Origin: Armigeres subalbatus
Taxonomy: Eukaryota > Arthropoda > Insecta > Diptera > Culicidae
Length of the DNA: 64,000 nt
NCBI RefSeq assembly: GCF_024139115.2
Contig: NC_085140.1
Coordinates: 162,962,452-163,026,451, forward strand
Direction of reading: 5' to 3'
Positions 45,816 to 58,200 of this stretch are shown here, piece after piece; position 1 is the first letter of the stretch; every line of letters starts with the position of its first letter. The notes beneath the pieces are model-generated. The model searched no databases. It was not told the origin of the DNA and was given only the letters and a program-made list of their open reading frames with translations. The position numbers and the translations under genes were made by a program.

Positions 45816-47509
45816 ATATTTGAGGTTATGGCTTTCAGTCTTCTTATGCTCAAAAACTGGTTTTACGTTTTTATCCGACGTTTCGGTGACATATATTGCA
45901 CCTTTATCAAGGAGTTAACTAAGTCTGGTTTCATTGTTACATTGTCTTAGCATTTCCTAATAAAACGCCCAACAAACATTCACTAGTTTAACTAACATCA
46001 GTGTGATGATTCAGTTCAGCACTATGTTGAATTATGTCTGTACTATTTCTTATCGCAACTTCTGTTCAGGCTTTGTTCACACAATTTTGGAGAAGTTATA
46101 CAGCTACAACATCTCATTTTGAAAAACAACTTTATTACCTGATTCGTTAAACCTTCAATAAGCATTTTACTGAGCCTTAGTTCAGCTACATGTAAATTCT
46201 TCGAAAATAATAACGCATTGAGAGTAACATGATCAAGATCTCCATTAAACGTATTGCAATTGCTATTTTCATATTATTTTAAATTATTTTAAATTTTTCC
46301 TAAATCGGGTCTCGAACTGCTGACATTTGATCATCCGCCGGTAACGTTGCCATCCGCGCCATCCTTGATTTTTAAGTTATGGCTTACTCAATGCAAAACA
46401 TAAATAATCATATGGCTGAATATGAATCATAATTGGACTCTTAATCAACAAGTCAATCTGTCAAACTACAGTTTGTTAATAACTGTACAAAATTTTTATT
46501 TCAACCATTGTTCAGCCAGTCATAACTATTCAACACTGGGAAAAAATATAAGAAAATAATGTCAAAACGATAGAATAAAATTCGTCTCCAACGATGGGGT
46601 TTATTAAAATTTAATGAATTTATGAACGACCTTTCTCGGATGCTCTGAATAACCGGTTGCGATATTATTCTGCCATCAATACCACACATGCAGCGAGTAA
46701 ATAACTACACATATCGACATTTATTTACATATAAAAAACAACTAGTATATAGGAAATCTGTAACAGACCTGCAATATGGTTGATTTTTTTATGAATTTGT
46801 TTGTGTTCGTTTCCTTTTCAACTTTACAACAACTGCATGACTTTTCTTTATTGCACCAGCAATTTTGTTCATTATAATCTCCAACAGCTTTATTCTAGAT
46901 CAGGAATTAATTATGTATCACGAAACAATTATGCATTGCCCCACGAATATAAAAAGCCTGAGTGTTCTTGACAATGAATCCAACAATGTCTTGAAAATAA
47001 ATTATTATTTTCCTATCCAAATATCACCAATTCAAGCCATCACTATTTTCTTTCAAACGAAAAAAGCAAACTATTATCATGTTTTCTCCCACTGTGCGAT
47101 AGATCCGGTAAAGGTGAAATCCAATGGTTAAGAAGGACAACGGTTAAGAAGGATGTCTAATGCTTGCTTATTAATATACTATTCAAACTCAATCCAACCA
47201 CCCTTTTAGAGCATCACATCATAGTCGAACAGAGAATTTTGAAAATCATTAGTTCAGCACATTGATGAACTTCCCCAATGTGCTGAAATGTGATAAAACT
47301 AAAACGTTAGTTCGACCTCAAATAAAGGTGGTAAATAAATAAATAGGCAAAGTCAAATATTAGTTGGGTCAAATGCTGAGATGAAATCTATCTAGCGAAT
47401 TATTCAGCATTCATTTTATTCAGCTATGAAGATTACAAATAAACAATAATTCGACTTAGATTCTTATTTGTAGCTTGTCGTTGTTTGTTGGGCGGGACTT
47501 AGTTAACTT
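45816..47509. other. Paralog C intron, mostly blank
   Basis: CGCCCAACAAACA at 45964 and its complement TGTTTGTTGGGCG at 47482 could be the ends of a 1.5-kb element, but the arms diverge after about 13 bases. No coding motif. Confidence 0.3.
46306..46365 (-). repeat. tRNA-like SINE head or tRNA relic
   Basis: The minus strand reads GGATGGCGCGGATGGCAACG ... AGCAGTTCGAGACCCG, with A-box and B-box-like blocks. I cannot fold a clean cloverleaf, so this is a SINE head or dead tRNA. Confidence 0.35.
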
Positions 47510-48430
47510 AGCGACTTAGAATTCCTCTGATAATTTCCACGGGAATTCCTCCGGAAATTACTCTGCGAATTCCTCTTCTGAGGTGTATCTCCCGGAGAAG
47601 TTCCCAAAGGAACTACCGGAGGAGCTCCCGTAAGAACTCTCGAAAGAATTTCAGGAGGAACTCCTAGAAGAATTCCTAGAGGACCTCCCGAAGGAACTCC
47701 CACAGAAACTATAGGAAGAACTTCAGGAGGAATTTCCATTTAAATTTCTGAAGAAAGCCTAAATGATTTCCTGAAAAAAGCCTGAATGAGTTCCTGGCAG
47801 AGCTACTGGTGGAATTCCCGAAGGAGCTCTCGGAGGAATTCTCGTAGGAACTTCCGGAGGAATTTCTGAAGAAACTCCCGGGAGAATTTTCAAAGGAACC
47901 CCCGGAGGAAATGCCAGTGAAACTATCAGAAGAATCCTCGGAAAAAATCGTGGAAAATTCATCTTATAGACAAATCTCGTCTAGCTGAAACCTTTGTAGG
48001 GGTATATAGCTGGACCATCGTCATCGTCAGAGGACATCCCGGAAAATTTCCTGAGGGGCTCCCAGAGAAATTCTCGGAGGAGCTTCTGGGTGAATTTCAA
48101 TATAAATTCCTGAAGAAAACTAAATGAATTCCAGAAAGAAAGCCTGAATGAATTCCCAGAGTAAATTCTGGAGAATTTCCCGGAAGAATTTTCAGAGGAA
48201 CCCCCGTAGGAACTGCCGATAGAACTACTGGAAAAATTCTCGGAGGAGTTTTTGGATGAAATTTTTGGTGAAATTTTTGGATTAATTCCCGGCAAAATTG
48301 ATGGTGAAATTCCTGAAGACATTGCCGAAGAAGTTGCTGGAGGCATTCTTTAAGAATTCCTGATAGAACTTCGGATAGAATGACTGGAGCAATTGTCGAA
48401 GGAATTGCTAGAGGAAGCTTGCATATTGTT
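47510..48430. repeat. Degenerate GGAGGAATTCCCG repeat block
   Basis: Imperfect units around GGAGGAATTCCCGAAGGAAC. Proline/serine-rich frames are artefacts of the repeat. It faces the 44820-45770 block in the opposite sense across 1.7 kb. Confidence 0.75.
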
Positions 48431-48782
48431 TTTCTGCCTATTTGATAATAAATATTATTTCAGAGTGGATTTGTTTAGAAATTCAAATATCATTATTGTT
48501 GTTTAATAAACGCACAACGTGAACGTTGCATTGTGGGCATGAATGCGTCACGTTTATTAGCGTTGCGTTCTAGTATAAAACGCTGACTTCAACGCCCAGC
48601 GCAACGTGCTATTGTGATCCAGCCTTTACTGTTGATTGTGGATTTCGTTTCAAAGTTTTTGGAAGGAAATAGTGCCAAGCACTAATATCCATGTGTTTTC
48701 AAAAAAACACTATAAAACTACTAATTAGAAGACCCAAAAAGTTGCCCCCCCCCCCTCTGCTCGAAATCCTGGCTACGCCCAT

Positions 48783-50468
48783 GATAATATTAGCTACAAG
48801 TTACAAGTTACAAGTCAAAAATTACAAGTACTTGTAATTTGTGTTGCATAAAAGTGATTCGCCAACTAATAATATTAGTACTTGTATTATTAGTAAGGTT
48901 GGAATGACAAGTCTGTCAGGTTCATTTACCTGTCAAAATTCATCTGAGAGTTCACGGCAATAAATTATTTGTTTATGTTTTTCTGCAATATACCTACACG
49001 GAACACGAATTTATTATCTTCTTTAATTTGTTGATTCAATATTCTTCTCACTTTAATTTATTTATTCCGCCGATCAATCCGATTTCGCGGTATTGGCATT
49101 TATTACAAAGAAGAAGAAAAAGTAATGCACGCTGGAATGATTTATTACGTGGTTTGTAAAGGCAAATTTTGGTATTGACATGGGTTTAAATTTGGGCGAT
49201 TTGTACTTTACTGAACGTATCTTCCATGAAAAATCTAATTTTGCTAGACTCGTGTTACGCGTGTTCTTGAAGCGAGTTTCAATTTACGTGTTTTGCGGGA
49301 CTTATGCGGGTTTGGATTTTGTTTTTAGTCCAATAATTAAAATTGTTGAAACTATTATGAAATTTAGGCGATTTCTTTAAAGATAAATCATCTCAAAATT
49401 TAAGTTCAAAATACTTACTGATGATAATATCGAATCAAATTTTATTAAAAATTTAAATAGTTTTTCCTTTCTTTTCCATGATTGTTGTCAAAAATAGGGC
49501 AATATGCATGACCCCTCCCGAGATTGTTCAGTACAACTCACATTTGAGTTGAATAAAGTCAACTTTAGGTAAATTAAAAATACTAAACTTTGCTTTGGGT
49601 TATATGGTAATATGTTTTTACGTGAATTACGGTAAACTACGTAGTGTTAGAAGAGCCATTTAACACAAAATTGGGTTATTGAGCCAAAGTACGGTTTTAA
49701 GCGAAAACAACCCACTTTTTAGTAGCCCCACCATTCGAATACTTGATGTCAGCACAAGTATTCCTGTTTTCTCCAGAGTTATTTGAAAAATTTCATAATT
49801 CTCAGTTTTGTATTGGAACGAGCAATTTATTCTTAGTACATAAGTATGTGGGCCCTCCTTAGCCGTGCGGTAAGACGGGCGGCTACAAAGCAAGACCATG
49901 CTGAGGGTGTCTGGGTTCGATTCCCGGTACCGGTCTAGGCAATTTTCGGATTTGAAATTGTCTCGACTTCTCTGGGCATAAAAGTATCATCGTGCTAGCC
50001 TCATGATATACGAATGCAAAAATGGTAACCTGGCTTAGAAACCTCGCAGTTAATAACTGTGGAAGTGCTTAATGAACACTAAGCTGCGAGGCGGCTCTGT
50101 ACCAGTGTGGGGATGTAATGCCAATAAGAAGAAGAAGAAGACATAGTATTTCACTGTATGTTAATTTAAAGCATTTTGAATACTAAGTCTTTAAAAACAA
50201 TAAAACGATGTATAATTACTTTGCACAGCTGAAATAATAAAATGTAAGCTACTTGTAAATTAAATTACAGCACCATTCATACTTGTAAAAGAAACAACAA
50301 GCCAAAGCTAATAATTTGTACTTGTATTTTCTTTATGCAACAGTTACTTGTAAATTCTGCTAATATTATTAGTGCGCTTCACTTGTAATATTAGACTTGT
50401 AAATTGATACTTGTAGATTAATTATGCAACGGAAAAATACAAGTTATAAGCTACTTTACTAATATTAT
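48783..50468. mobile_element. Composite ACTTGTAA foldback element with SINE inside
   Basis: The left arm (48783-48893) and right arm (about 50215-50468) share inverted blocks: TAATATTAGC...ACAAGT, GTTGCATAA, ACTAATAATATTAG. The middle holds AT-rich sequence (short frame 49180-49380, no motif) and the Feilai SINE. A CGTAGCCAGGATTT-type end (complement at 48763-48777) abuts the left edge. Confidence 0.55.
49850..50141 (+). mobile_element. Feilai-type SINE, full length
   Basis: tRNA-like head GGGCCCTCCTTAGCCGTGCG, B box GGTTCGATTCC at 49915-49925, body with GATATACGAATGCAAAAATG, and (AAG)n tail at 50126-50141. Flanks ACATAAGTAT and ACATAGTAT may be the target duplication. Confidence 0.92.
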
Positions 50469-50745
50469 TGGTAAAATTTCGATTATGCTACAGGCCCCTG
50501 GACGCCTTTAGTCCCACAGCAGCTCTCCGAATGCTGGTTTTCGGGAAACACATTGGACGTTCTCATGAGACGTTCTTTTCAAGCCCTCATTGGAAACGAA
50601 GCAATGCGGACCTGTTAGAAGAAAACAGATATTCTTCAATGGTCGGCTCGGTTCTGCCTGTCATTCTATTTCTCGTCGTCTTACACCAACTTGGTAGCAG
50701 GAACTCATAGTGTCACGTAGTTTCTAATTTTTTGCTAAATAGTCT

Positions 50746-50809
50746 GAGGATAATCAAAACGGCTAGATTTTGAAATTAATTTCAAAATCTAGACGTTTTG
50801 ATTATCCTC
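50746..50809. repeat. 64-bp spacerless palindrome with one mismatch
   Basis: GAGGATAATCAAAACGGCTA... is followed directly by its reverse complement; the single mismatch is G/A near 50795. Possibly a minimal MITE. Confidence 0.85.
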
Positions 50810-51290
50810 GAACTAAGAAAGCCACATCCATAAGCAACTTCAATTCCAGTCGACAATTAATAATAATTGCTAAATAAGTAAAACGTACTTATGTATAACA
50901 TGTGTGCTGCTCGAGATAGACGAGGTTCTTTGTTTCATGCCACCAAACATCTGTATTTTTATTTTTGATCGCACGCGGGTTAATGCACAATCCGCCGTAA
51001 GCGGAATCTTTCATTGGATCACTTCGGTAGGGTTTTACGTGACCGTTCGTGGGCACATTTGTCGAGGGAGACATCTATTTCCCAACCGCAGAATCGTAGA
51101 AGTGATTGGAGTTTGCAATGACCGGGGTCTAACCTTGTGGCCCCACTTCCGCAAGGTAAAAGTCAGCTGCAAAATCCAAGGTAACATGCTCAGAATTCTA
51201 TCCAAGCCCCATCAGAACAACAATAGGGTGCTCTGCCTGCGGATAGGTCAGGCTATTATTAATAGCCCTCTCCTTTACGGCTCAGAACTT

Positions 51291-51412
51291 AAGCCCCCAA
51301 ACGCAATACAACGGAACGGCGACGGAATCGGAAAATTTGACAGTTAGCCAATAATTTTTTCTGTCAAATTTTCCGTTTCCGTCGCCGTTCCGTTGTATTG
51401 CGTTTGGGGCTT
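51291..51412. mobile_element. MITE with 52-base arms (AAGCCCCCAAACGCAATAC)
   Basis: Arms at 51291-51343 and 51362-51412, about 95% complementary, around an 18-base loop. Inserted in the LINE relic. Confidence 0.85.
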
Positions 51413-51496
51413 TTACATATCGTACCCACCGTACCTCACCGATACTCTGTCACCGACGTTCAACCACTATATGTCAAAGCTGAGTAGTCCACCCGC

Positions 51497-51608
51497 GACG
51501 CAGAAAAACTAAATCAACAAAAATGACAGTTGTGCGCCGCCTCCCTATCGAGTGGTGTGCCCCAGAAAACGCGAGCACTTTGAAACTTGGATTCCATGAG
51601 GAGTGTCC
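51497..51608. mobile_element. Half copy of the piggyBac-type MITE (family 3)
   Basis: Matches the right half of 20392-20612, ending ATTCCATGAGGAGTGTCC before TTAA at 51609-51612. The left half is absent. Confidence 0.8.
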
Positions 51609-52140
51609 TTAACTGATCCTCCGCTCCATACTTCAGTAGAGGACTTAGAAGTTCAGTGGCAGAACTTTAGTATAGCGAATACAGAAACCATGAACGCAGG
51701 TTTACGGATGGATCGGTTTCAACCCGTGGAGTTGGAATTAGAGTCATCGGTCCAATTCTCACAATCTCGGACAGTCTTCCAAGCCTGCGTCTCTTTCATT
51801 GCAATCACCTACCCACCCCACCGAGTAAACTGCTTTAAGTTCTCACAGCATCAGAAAATTTCCGTGCTGCAGGGTGAATCCGCAGCATCCTCCGGAACAC
51901 GACGGTTGCACTGACCACCTCGTTGGTGCTGGCCATCCAGGGCAGCGCTTCGTAACGACAGTCCCCCGGGCAGACACAAAGACCTAGATCAGGAAGACCA
52001 TCTGGGAAGATGTCAGAGAACCTCTACTTCCCAATAGCTGCGGCATAATGAGGGAGCTATAGGACGATCTGTCCGACCTGAAGGGTCAGCAGATTATTTC
52101 TCGGCTCTCACACTGCTCGAAGTATCAAGTGCCCAGATAA

Positions 52141-52930
52141 ACCTTGTGGCCTTCTATTTTCTAAGATTTAATCTAATTGTTTAGTACAACTGAATTCTAT
52201 GAGACCCTTAGATACACAACTGGGCAGTAAGTCCTACAATCGGTGGTGAACGGACCTCACTGGTTTATCCAGAATTGTAATCCCTTCCCTCCGATGACTG
52301 TGATTAAGTCCCATTTTCGAATTATAGATTGTCTTCAACTTCAAACCTCATACAATAGCACCAAATCTCTATGAAATCTCTAAGAAATCTATGAAGTCTG
52401 ATTTGAGCTATTTTCGAAACTTACTTATTTAGTGGGTTTTTCATAAGATCAGAAAACAATTTACCTATCATTACCCAGGGCTGGAAATCGCAAGTCTAGT
52501 TTCCGTTATATTCTTTTGAACTGAACGAAATTTAAGGCCCGCAGGTTTTTATTCGAGGCATTTGAAAATGATGTTTAATACATGCAAATGGCACGCCAGT
52601 GCGCAGCGTCCCTGGAAAGTCATGCAATATTTACATAAAGTTGGCTCATACATAAACAATCAAATGAATAGCCACCTTGTCCTCAAAAATTTCTATTTCA
52701 TTTTTGAAAATTAGTAACGATTGCAATCAGAATTTTAGAGCGATTTTTTCTTCACTTTCCAAAAATGCTGCGAAATTCGATTATGGGCACCCTCATTTTA
52801 TAGGCACGAATTAAAAAGTGTCGAATGAGTGCAATAAAGGAAAATCAATGGAAAAAAAATAAATATATTTACCTAAAGTGCAATTATAGATCTTTTATAA
52901 GTGATTGCTTTCGGCATCCTTCCTAACGCA
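52141..52930. other. Paralog C intron, nothing recognised
   Basis: AT-rich, no gene or element seen. Confidence 0.5.
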
Positions 52931-52947
52931 CGAGAAAGGCATCATCA

Positions 52948-54132
52948 CAGTTGTTCCCTATCTGTCCTGTTCGACGCACGCGATTGCAGATAGCTCTGCA
53001 GAATTATATTCGCTCGGACGTTTTGGAGTTATTGTTAGTGCACTAGCATTGTTCTCAGTTCGCGCACTTGGTCGTCTGGATTTGTTTGCAAAGATATCCA
53101 AACAGCAACGGCACGATATGATGGAAATCATCAATACCGTGCAATTTTGCTTTCCTGCCAATTTTCCGCGCCCGTCGTGGAGCGAAATTGCAAGTTTTGT
53201 CAAACAATTGGATGGTGATGTTGCATACGTTGAAACAGTGTATAAAATGAAGGAGAACCGAAGTATTTGTATAAAGTACAAAACGAAGGAGGCAATGACG
53301 GAGTCAATGGTCAAAACAAGCCATCCAAAAATTTCGTATGCGGTGACGGAAAATCGATTGAAGTGTGTATGACGGTTGCAGGGCAAAATGTACACTAAGT
53401 CTGGGTGTTTGATCTCCATCCGGAAATCACTGACAAAGAACTGTCCTTGGTCTTTGGAAAATATGGAAAAGTGGATCGAATCGTGCGTGAAAAGTTCCCG
53501 GCCGTCTTGGGTCTCGAGCACGTGTACACGGGCGTGACCTTGAAGATGATATTCCGTCATCGATTGAGGTATGAAACAGGAAATGAAAGGTTTCTATGAT
53601 GGACTAAAAAACAAGTGCTTTGTGTGTCAATCGAAAGGACACCGGAAAAATTCCTATCGAGAAAGATTGAATCGGAGTCAGTAGAAATCATATGCACGAA
53701 TAGTTAAAAACTTAGACCAACACCAGAAGCCGGATCCAATAGTTGATGAAATTATTGAATGCGTGGAAGAAGAAATACTCGAGGAGGACCCTGAGCTGGA
53801 CCAGGAAAAGCAGCCACCGGAACAACAACATGCGAGAATCGATGACGAGGCTAATTATCGTACATGCGGTATTCCGAATGCTACCCAGTTGGTAACCAAA
53901 TTCAACGCTGCGATGGAGGAACAAACTGGGAAGTTAGTGGCGAGCCAGCGTCGGGCACAATTAGCTAAATCTGGATCGAGGGAGCATCATCCACCAAGGA
54001 AAAGCTCTCGCAAAAGTAAAAAAATAAATGATTTTTTTAGGTTTTACTTTGTAACAATATGAACGAAATATCGGCTCCGTGAAGTTTTTTTTATAAAGCG
54101 CCTGAGCCTATTAAATAAACCAGTTATAAAAA
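52948..54132 (+). mobile_element. ORF1-only LINE derivative (HAL1-like) with 13-bp target duplication
   Basis: The element is framed by AAAGGCATCATCA at 52935-52947 and 54133-54145. It has a 5' leader (CAGTTGTTCCCTATCTGTCC), a gag-like ORF1 region (53119-54060), then a short 3' UTR and poly(A). No endonuclease or RT lies between ORF1 and the tail. ORF1 parts: MMEIINTVQFCFPANFPRPS, FDLHPEITDKELSLVFGKYG (an RRM-like fold), a zinc knuckle CFVCQSKGHRKNSY whose last Cys is Tyr, and an acidic/basic tail ending KSSRKSKK. A frameshift near 53370 and a stop at 53396 show it is now dead. Confidence 0.75.
53119..54060 (+). pseudogene. LINE gag-like ORF1, frameshifted
   Basis: Nucleic-acid-binding ORF1 of a mosquito LINE. 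It opens at ATG 53119, shifts frame near 53370, has a stop at 53396, and after further shifts near 53580 gives GFYDGLKNKCFVCQSKGHRK. The final frame runs to 54060. CX2CX4HX4C knuckle with C-to-Y at the last position. Longer minus-strand frames here are shadows. Confidence 0.7.
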
Positions 54133-54175
54133 AAAGGCATCATCAGGGTTGGCTATTAGAATACATAAATTATTC

Positions 54176-54225
54176 CTTTTAAACTCGTCTTATGACAAGT
54201 GAATACATTCCACTAAAAGCTTAGA
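54176..54225. repeat. Single-arm relative of the 22409-22500 palindrome family
   Basis: TTTAAACTCGTCTTATGACA followed by AGTGAATACATTCCACTAAA matches the left arm and flank of the perfect palindrome in reverse complement. Confidence 0.7.
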
Positions 54226-55639
54226 ATAATTTGCTTCACCTTGAATGATATTCTGTTCTTTCAATATGCTTAAGAAGAGTCCCTTGGTTGGACCTAAGGT
54301 TGGTCTCTTTAAGCCCCTCTTTTCACTACGACCTATGGTACCCTTCTTTTGATGAATTTATTTGCAATTGTGACGTTAAACATATTATTTGTTTGATAGA
54401 AAAAAATACATATCATATTAGTTAACATTGTGCAACTACTATTTTCTTACACTAACACAAAGTGTTTATGCCATTTCTAGGATTTCTTTTTTATCAATGC
54501 CAAGAACGACATAAAACGCAAACGCTTGTCGCGCTATAGATACAATTAGGGTACAATAAAGCTTGCGAATTGCATTTGAGCTTTCTATATCGACATTATC
54601 AATGTCGAACAAAGCTTCATTTTTGCTATAAAAGTATAAAAATCAACCATAGCATAGCGCTTTCAAAGCTCTCAAGCTGCGTTGGTTGCGATGATTCTTT
54701 ATTGTGACAGTATATACTCTGAAAAACCGAGATAAATCACCCTAGCGATAATGTCGCCTAGCTCGCGCATTGAAGAAGATAACGAGGAAACACATTAGAG
54801 TAGTAACATTTTTTGTATTTATGCAAACACATCATTGCTTTTATCTGCTTTCAAAAAACTTTGTTGAGCTTGTGTGACAAATTGGAGTTCTGACAAAACT
54901 TAGGAGTACAATTATACGAAAGAATTTTCAAAACGTAAAATGACCACATTTCCTGAGAAATCGGCCAATGTTTAACTCATAATAACAGTGTGTCTCACAT
55001 TATTTGTATGTATACACACTAAAACATAACTTCAATTCATTGAGCTGGCCTTCTAAGAAGTTATCCTGGTTAAAATTTCGATTATGGGAGTTGACAACCC
55101 AATATTAGTGTGTGCGAAGAGAAAAACTGATTATACACTGCAAAGCATAGCTGATGATCTTGTCATATGTTCTAATCTAAAAACGCCTAAGTACTAAATG
55201 ATGTTGAATTAAATTCGGATTAATATTGCAATAAATCTCATGAAAGTCGTTCAATGTGTAATTGTGGATCACCGTGGAACATAGTTTCCCATGACATATA
55301 GTCCCCTATAGTCTGACATTTCAGATAATCGCGTTGTAGCGTAAAAAAGTTACATCGACTCAATCACCATAGAAAGGTTAATCGTGTTTAAACGATGACC
55401 TTGATCTTATCTTCCCAAATATATTGATGCATTTCACCAAGACGACTTGAGTATTCGTTACAAGTCATCCAGAGATAACGATTTTGTTGAATCAAAAACT
55501 TTTCAATCAAACAGTTCATTAGACCTCGACTGAAAAACGAAAATATAGGATTCTATTTCTACGCATGATAATGACAATGTCATGGGCAACGCTATTTTAC
55601 TGATAACGACACGAAAAAATACATGGAACATGCGCTTAC
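54226..55639. other. Paralog C intron 4, proximal part
   Basis: No gene or element recognised. The intron spans 55639-43358 in all. Confidence 0.5.
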
Positions 55640-56477
55640 CGGGGTTTCTTCGGAAGAACTTGAAACACCTCCAGTTGGCAGGAATCATGAACAGAACGAT
55701 TACAATAAACATCGCCGGGGTAGCGTCCTTGATTTTGCTACAATTAAAGAACGCGACTAATTATCATGCTTGCTCTAATTTCGTATTATTTTAACGGATC
55801 ATTATACTTACACAGCTGGCAACAAATCCGCCCAACCGGTGATAAAACCGGGTTCTCGCATGAAAAACAAGGCAATGGCAACCAAAAACAGGAAAGCAAC
55901 GCTCTTTTCGTGCGACGACATCGGTCCCAGTTCCTTATAGCGGGTTTCGATAACGCGACGTGCAACGGCTTCACCCTCCTTTCCAATCTCGGCGGCCTTG
56001 GCTTCGGGACTGTTTGGCCTGCAAAGGATAAACATACGAGTGTGTTCACTATAATACAAAACTTATTCTCGTGGAACCCAAACCTGAACATGCCCATGTA
56101 CAGCCACTGCAGATAGACCCACGTCAGGAAGGTGTAGACCAACATTCCGGGAACGTTGTAGAACATGAACTTCGGGAAGTCGATGCCCGGTGCATCCGGG
56201 AAGCGTCCTTCGTAGATACCCTTGAAGGTGAGATTAGTACCGGACCCAACGATGGTACCGCAGCCTCCCAGGGTGGATGCGTAAGCCGCTCCAACAAAGT
56301 AACAGATGGTCGTCTTCGATGGTTTTCGTGGTCTAATAGTAGTGGGTAGAGTGGAAGTCATTTGTTAAGGTTGGAAAATAAAAATAAAACATACTCATCA
56401 GATTGCTTCTCGTTACCGAGCATTCCTTCCTCCTCGCTGGTCTTTTTTGGTCGTTCGTACATTTGACACAATCCTTG
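55640..56477 (-). CDS. Indy: INDY/SLC13 paralog C, internal exons (first exon outside window)
   Basis: Minus-strand exons 56477-56395 (83 nt), 56332-56084, 56018-55812 and 55737-55640 (98 nt). Seen: [17 protein letters not shown], the loop after the first half of the carrier; [100 protein letters not shown]. An intron private to this paralog splits the Arg of MFR-PNS; the two parts add to 456 nt, exactly paralog B's undivided exon 3. The N-terminal exon of about 170 residues with the first SNT motif is not found between 56478 and 64000, so intron 1 is at least 7.5 kb or the gene has lost it. Exons 5-6 are at 43357-42740. Confidence 0.93.
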
Positions 56478-58085
56478 CTGAAATGTTTAGAGATAAAATA
56501 TAGATTACAATTTGTATCACGAAACATATTTGAATTAGAATAAAAAACAAAATATTTTATCATATATACGTCATTGAAGTCATTTACCATAAATATTATT
56601 AAATGTACATACCCCGAGTAGACGAAAATAGCTCAATAATATCAAATGTTGATAAGATAGCAATATGAGATATGGACATTATTTATGTGAGAGACATTAT
56701 TTATGTGAAAAATCAGACGACAATATAAATATTTTGCACTAAAATATCATGAGGAGATCTAGTTATGCTATTTGTAAGAATTGATCAATATTATGTGCCA
56801 TTAGTTTGTTCTTATCTTGATTTTTAAATGATATTTCGGTTCAGGTTTTTTTAATATTGTTGCGTGTTCTTTTATCTCTTATATCTTTCAAGTCCCTATT
56901 ATGACTTGTTATTCTGTTCATTGCTTCTGCCCAGGACTTGCTCATTTAGCAAGGCATATGCATAATGGTAGGAGCATAAAGTCTAATCAAGCTTGAGACA
57001 CAGAATAGACAAACTTATGAGGCCTACACAATGTATAACCCGATGAGAACAGATTAATGGCTATCCGATGAGAATGAATAAAATTTGTGCAAATTTGGAT
57101 ATTCGTAACAACTTTTAACTTCGCAAACTCGATAATTGAGTTGATCCACTTTTTGCGAATAATGAGGTGAGGCAATTTTACTCAGTGAGTGAAAAGAAAC
57201 GGGCATATGTATTGTTGTTCGATATTGCTAAATCATTGAAAGCGTTCTTCCATCCAATCTTCTTGATACGTTCGAAAACTCAAAATTTATTTATATTACT
57301 CTTTTAAACTCTACTTCTAAACTGGGCAATCTGTCTCGAATATTTCCACTCAAGTTTCTAGCCGTTCGAAATTCAGTCTTGCTACAATAAGGGGTAACTT
57401 TATCCAATCGGAACTTTTTATCTTGGTCCTGACTAACGCAGCGAACGATGTCGGAGCAAGCATTGGAATCGTGGATATTGATCAAATCGTAGCATCTACA
57501 ACCAGGGATTGTTTAAATAAAATGCCGAAGGTGCGCGTGCTCTCGCTGCTGCGTACGAGTCAAAGGCTGCACTACCCTTTCGGACAGCACGGGTTGTGCA
57601 CATTGTGCATTTGGAATTCATCGAGAAACCAGAGACCCGCGAAGAGTGAAGCCAAAAGTACCAAATGAACCATGTTGGTCAAACGCATTGGCGTAACTAG
57701 CCTCGATGCATTGTGGGGGCTATTGCCCCTTCATCTCTATTTTGAGCTTCTTTTTAAAAAATATCGAGCATTTTACCACCTCATTTAGTTATCTTAGTGG
57801 TAATGTGATAAATGCGGTCCAACCACCTAAGGCAATTGCGGATCAATCACACTCATTTAATTTTCTCAAGCTCGTGCTCTCTGTTATAGCCCACAGTATC
57901 GAAGTGTAATTGTTTACCAACCGATGATTACTACAACGACTCGAGTTGATAGCGTATGGCTATTGCATCTAAGTGTAGTAGTCGACTTTGTCCCGCACAC
58001 TCAAAGGACAATAGGTGATGGTTCGCCGTCAGGTTTCCACCGGTAGGCAGAGGATATTTTGGTATGAATCATAAATATTCTATCT
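56478..58085. other. Probable paralog C intron 1, nothing firm
   Basis: An open frame at 57423-57668 (VDIDQIVASTTRDCLNKMPK...) is unidentified. GGCGTAACTAGCCTCG near 57690 resembles the end motif of a DNA element. No SLC13 exon. Confidence 0.4.
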
Positions 58086-58200
58086 CTAATTTAAAGAAAA
58101 TAATGCAACATTCCTCCAGGAATTTCGACGAGAATCCTCCAAGGACTCCGATGAGAATCCTTTAGTTAGGTTTCGACGAGAACCCTGCAAGCATACTGTG
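58086..58200. repeat. Short GGAATTTCGACGAGAATCC repeat
   Basis: Several imperfect 18-24-base units (AATTTCGACGAGAATCCTCC, CTCCGATGAGAATCCTTTAG). Confidence 0.6.

Larger units (their letters stand above)
50900..52140 (+). pseudogene. LINE relic (RT C-terminal part), split by two MITEs
   Basis: GVCNDRGLTLWPHFRKVKVS and VLCLRIGQAIINSPLLYGSE at 51080-51290 match the thumb region of I/R1/Loa-type LINE reverse transcriptases. After the MITE at 51291-51412 the text resumes (YMSKLSSPPAT near 51470), is cut again by a piggyBac-type MITE, and continues with an unidentified frame from 51613. Confidence 0.55.

Noticed and set aside
44924..45950. Open frames of 70-112 codons (Pro/Ser/Gly-rich)
   Set aside because: They are translations of a 12-15-base degenerate repeat; all frames are equally open.
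47503..48346. Open frames of 67-121 codons on the minus strand
   Set aside because: Same repeat artefact as 44820-45770.
52958..53560. 200-codon minus-strand frame
   Set aside because: Antisense shadow of the LINE ORF1; no motif of its own.
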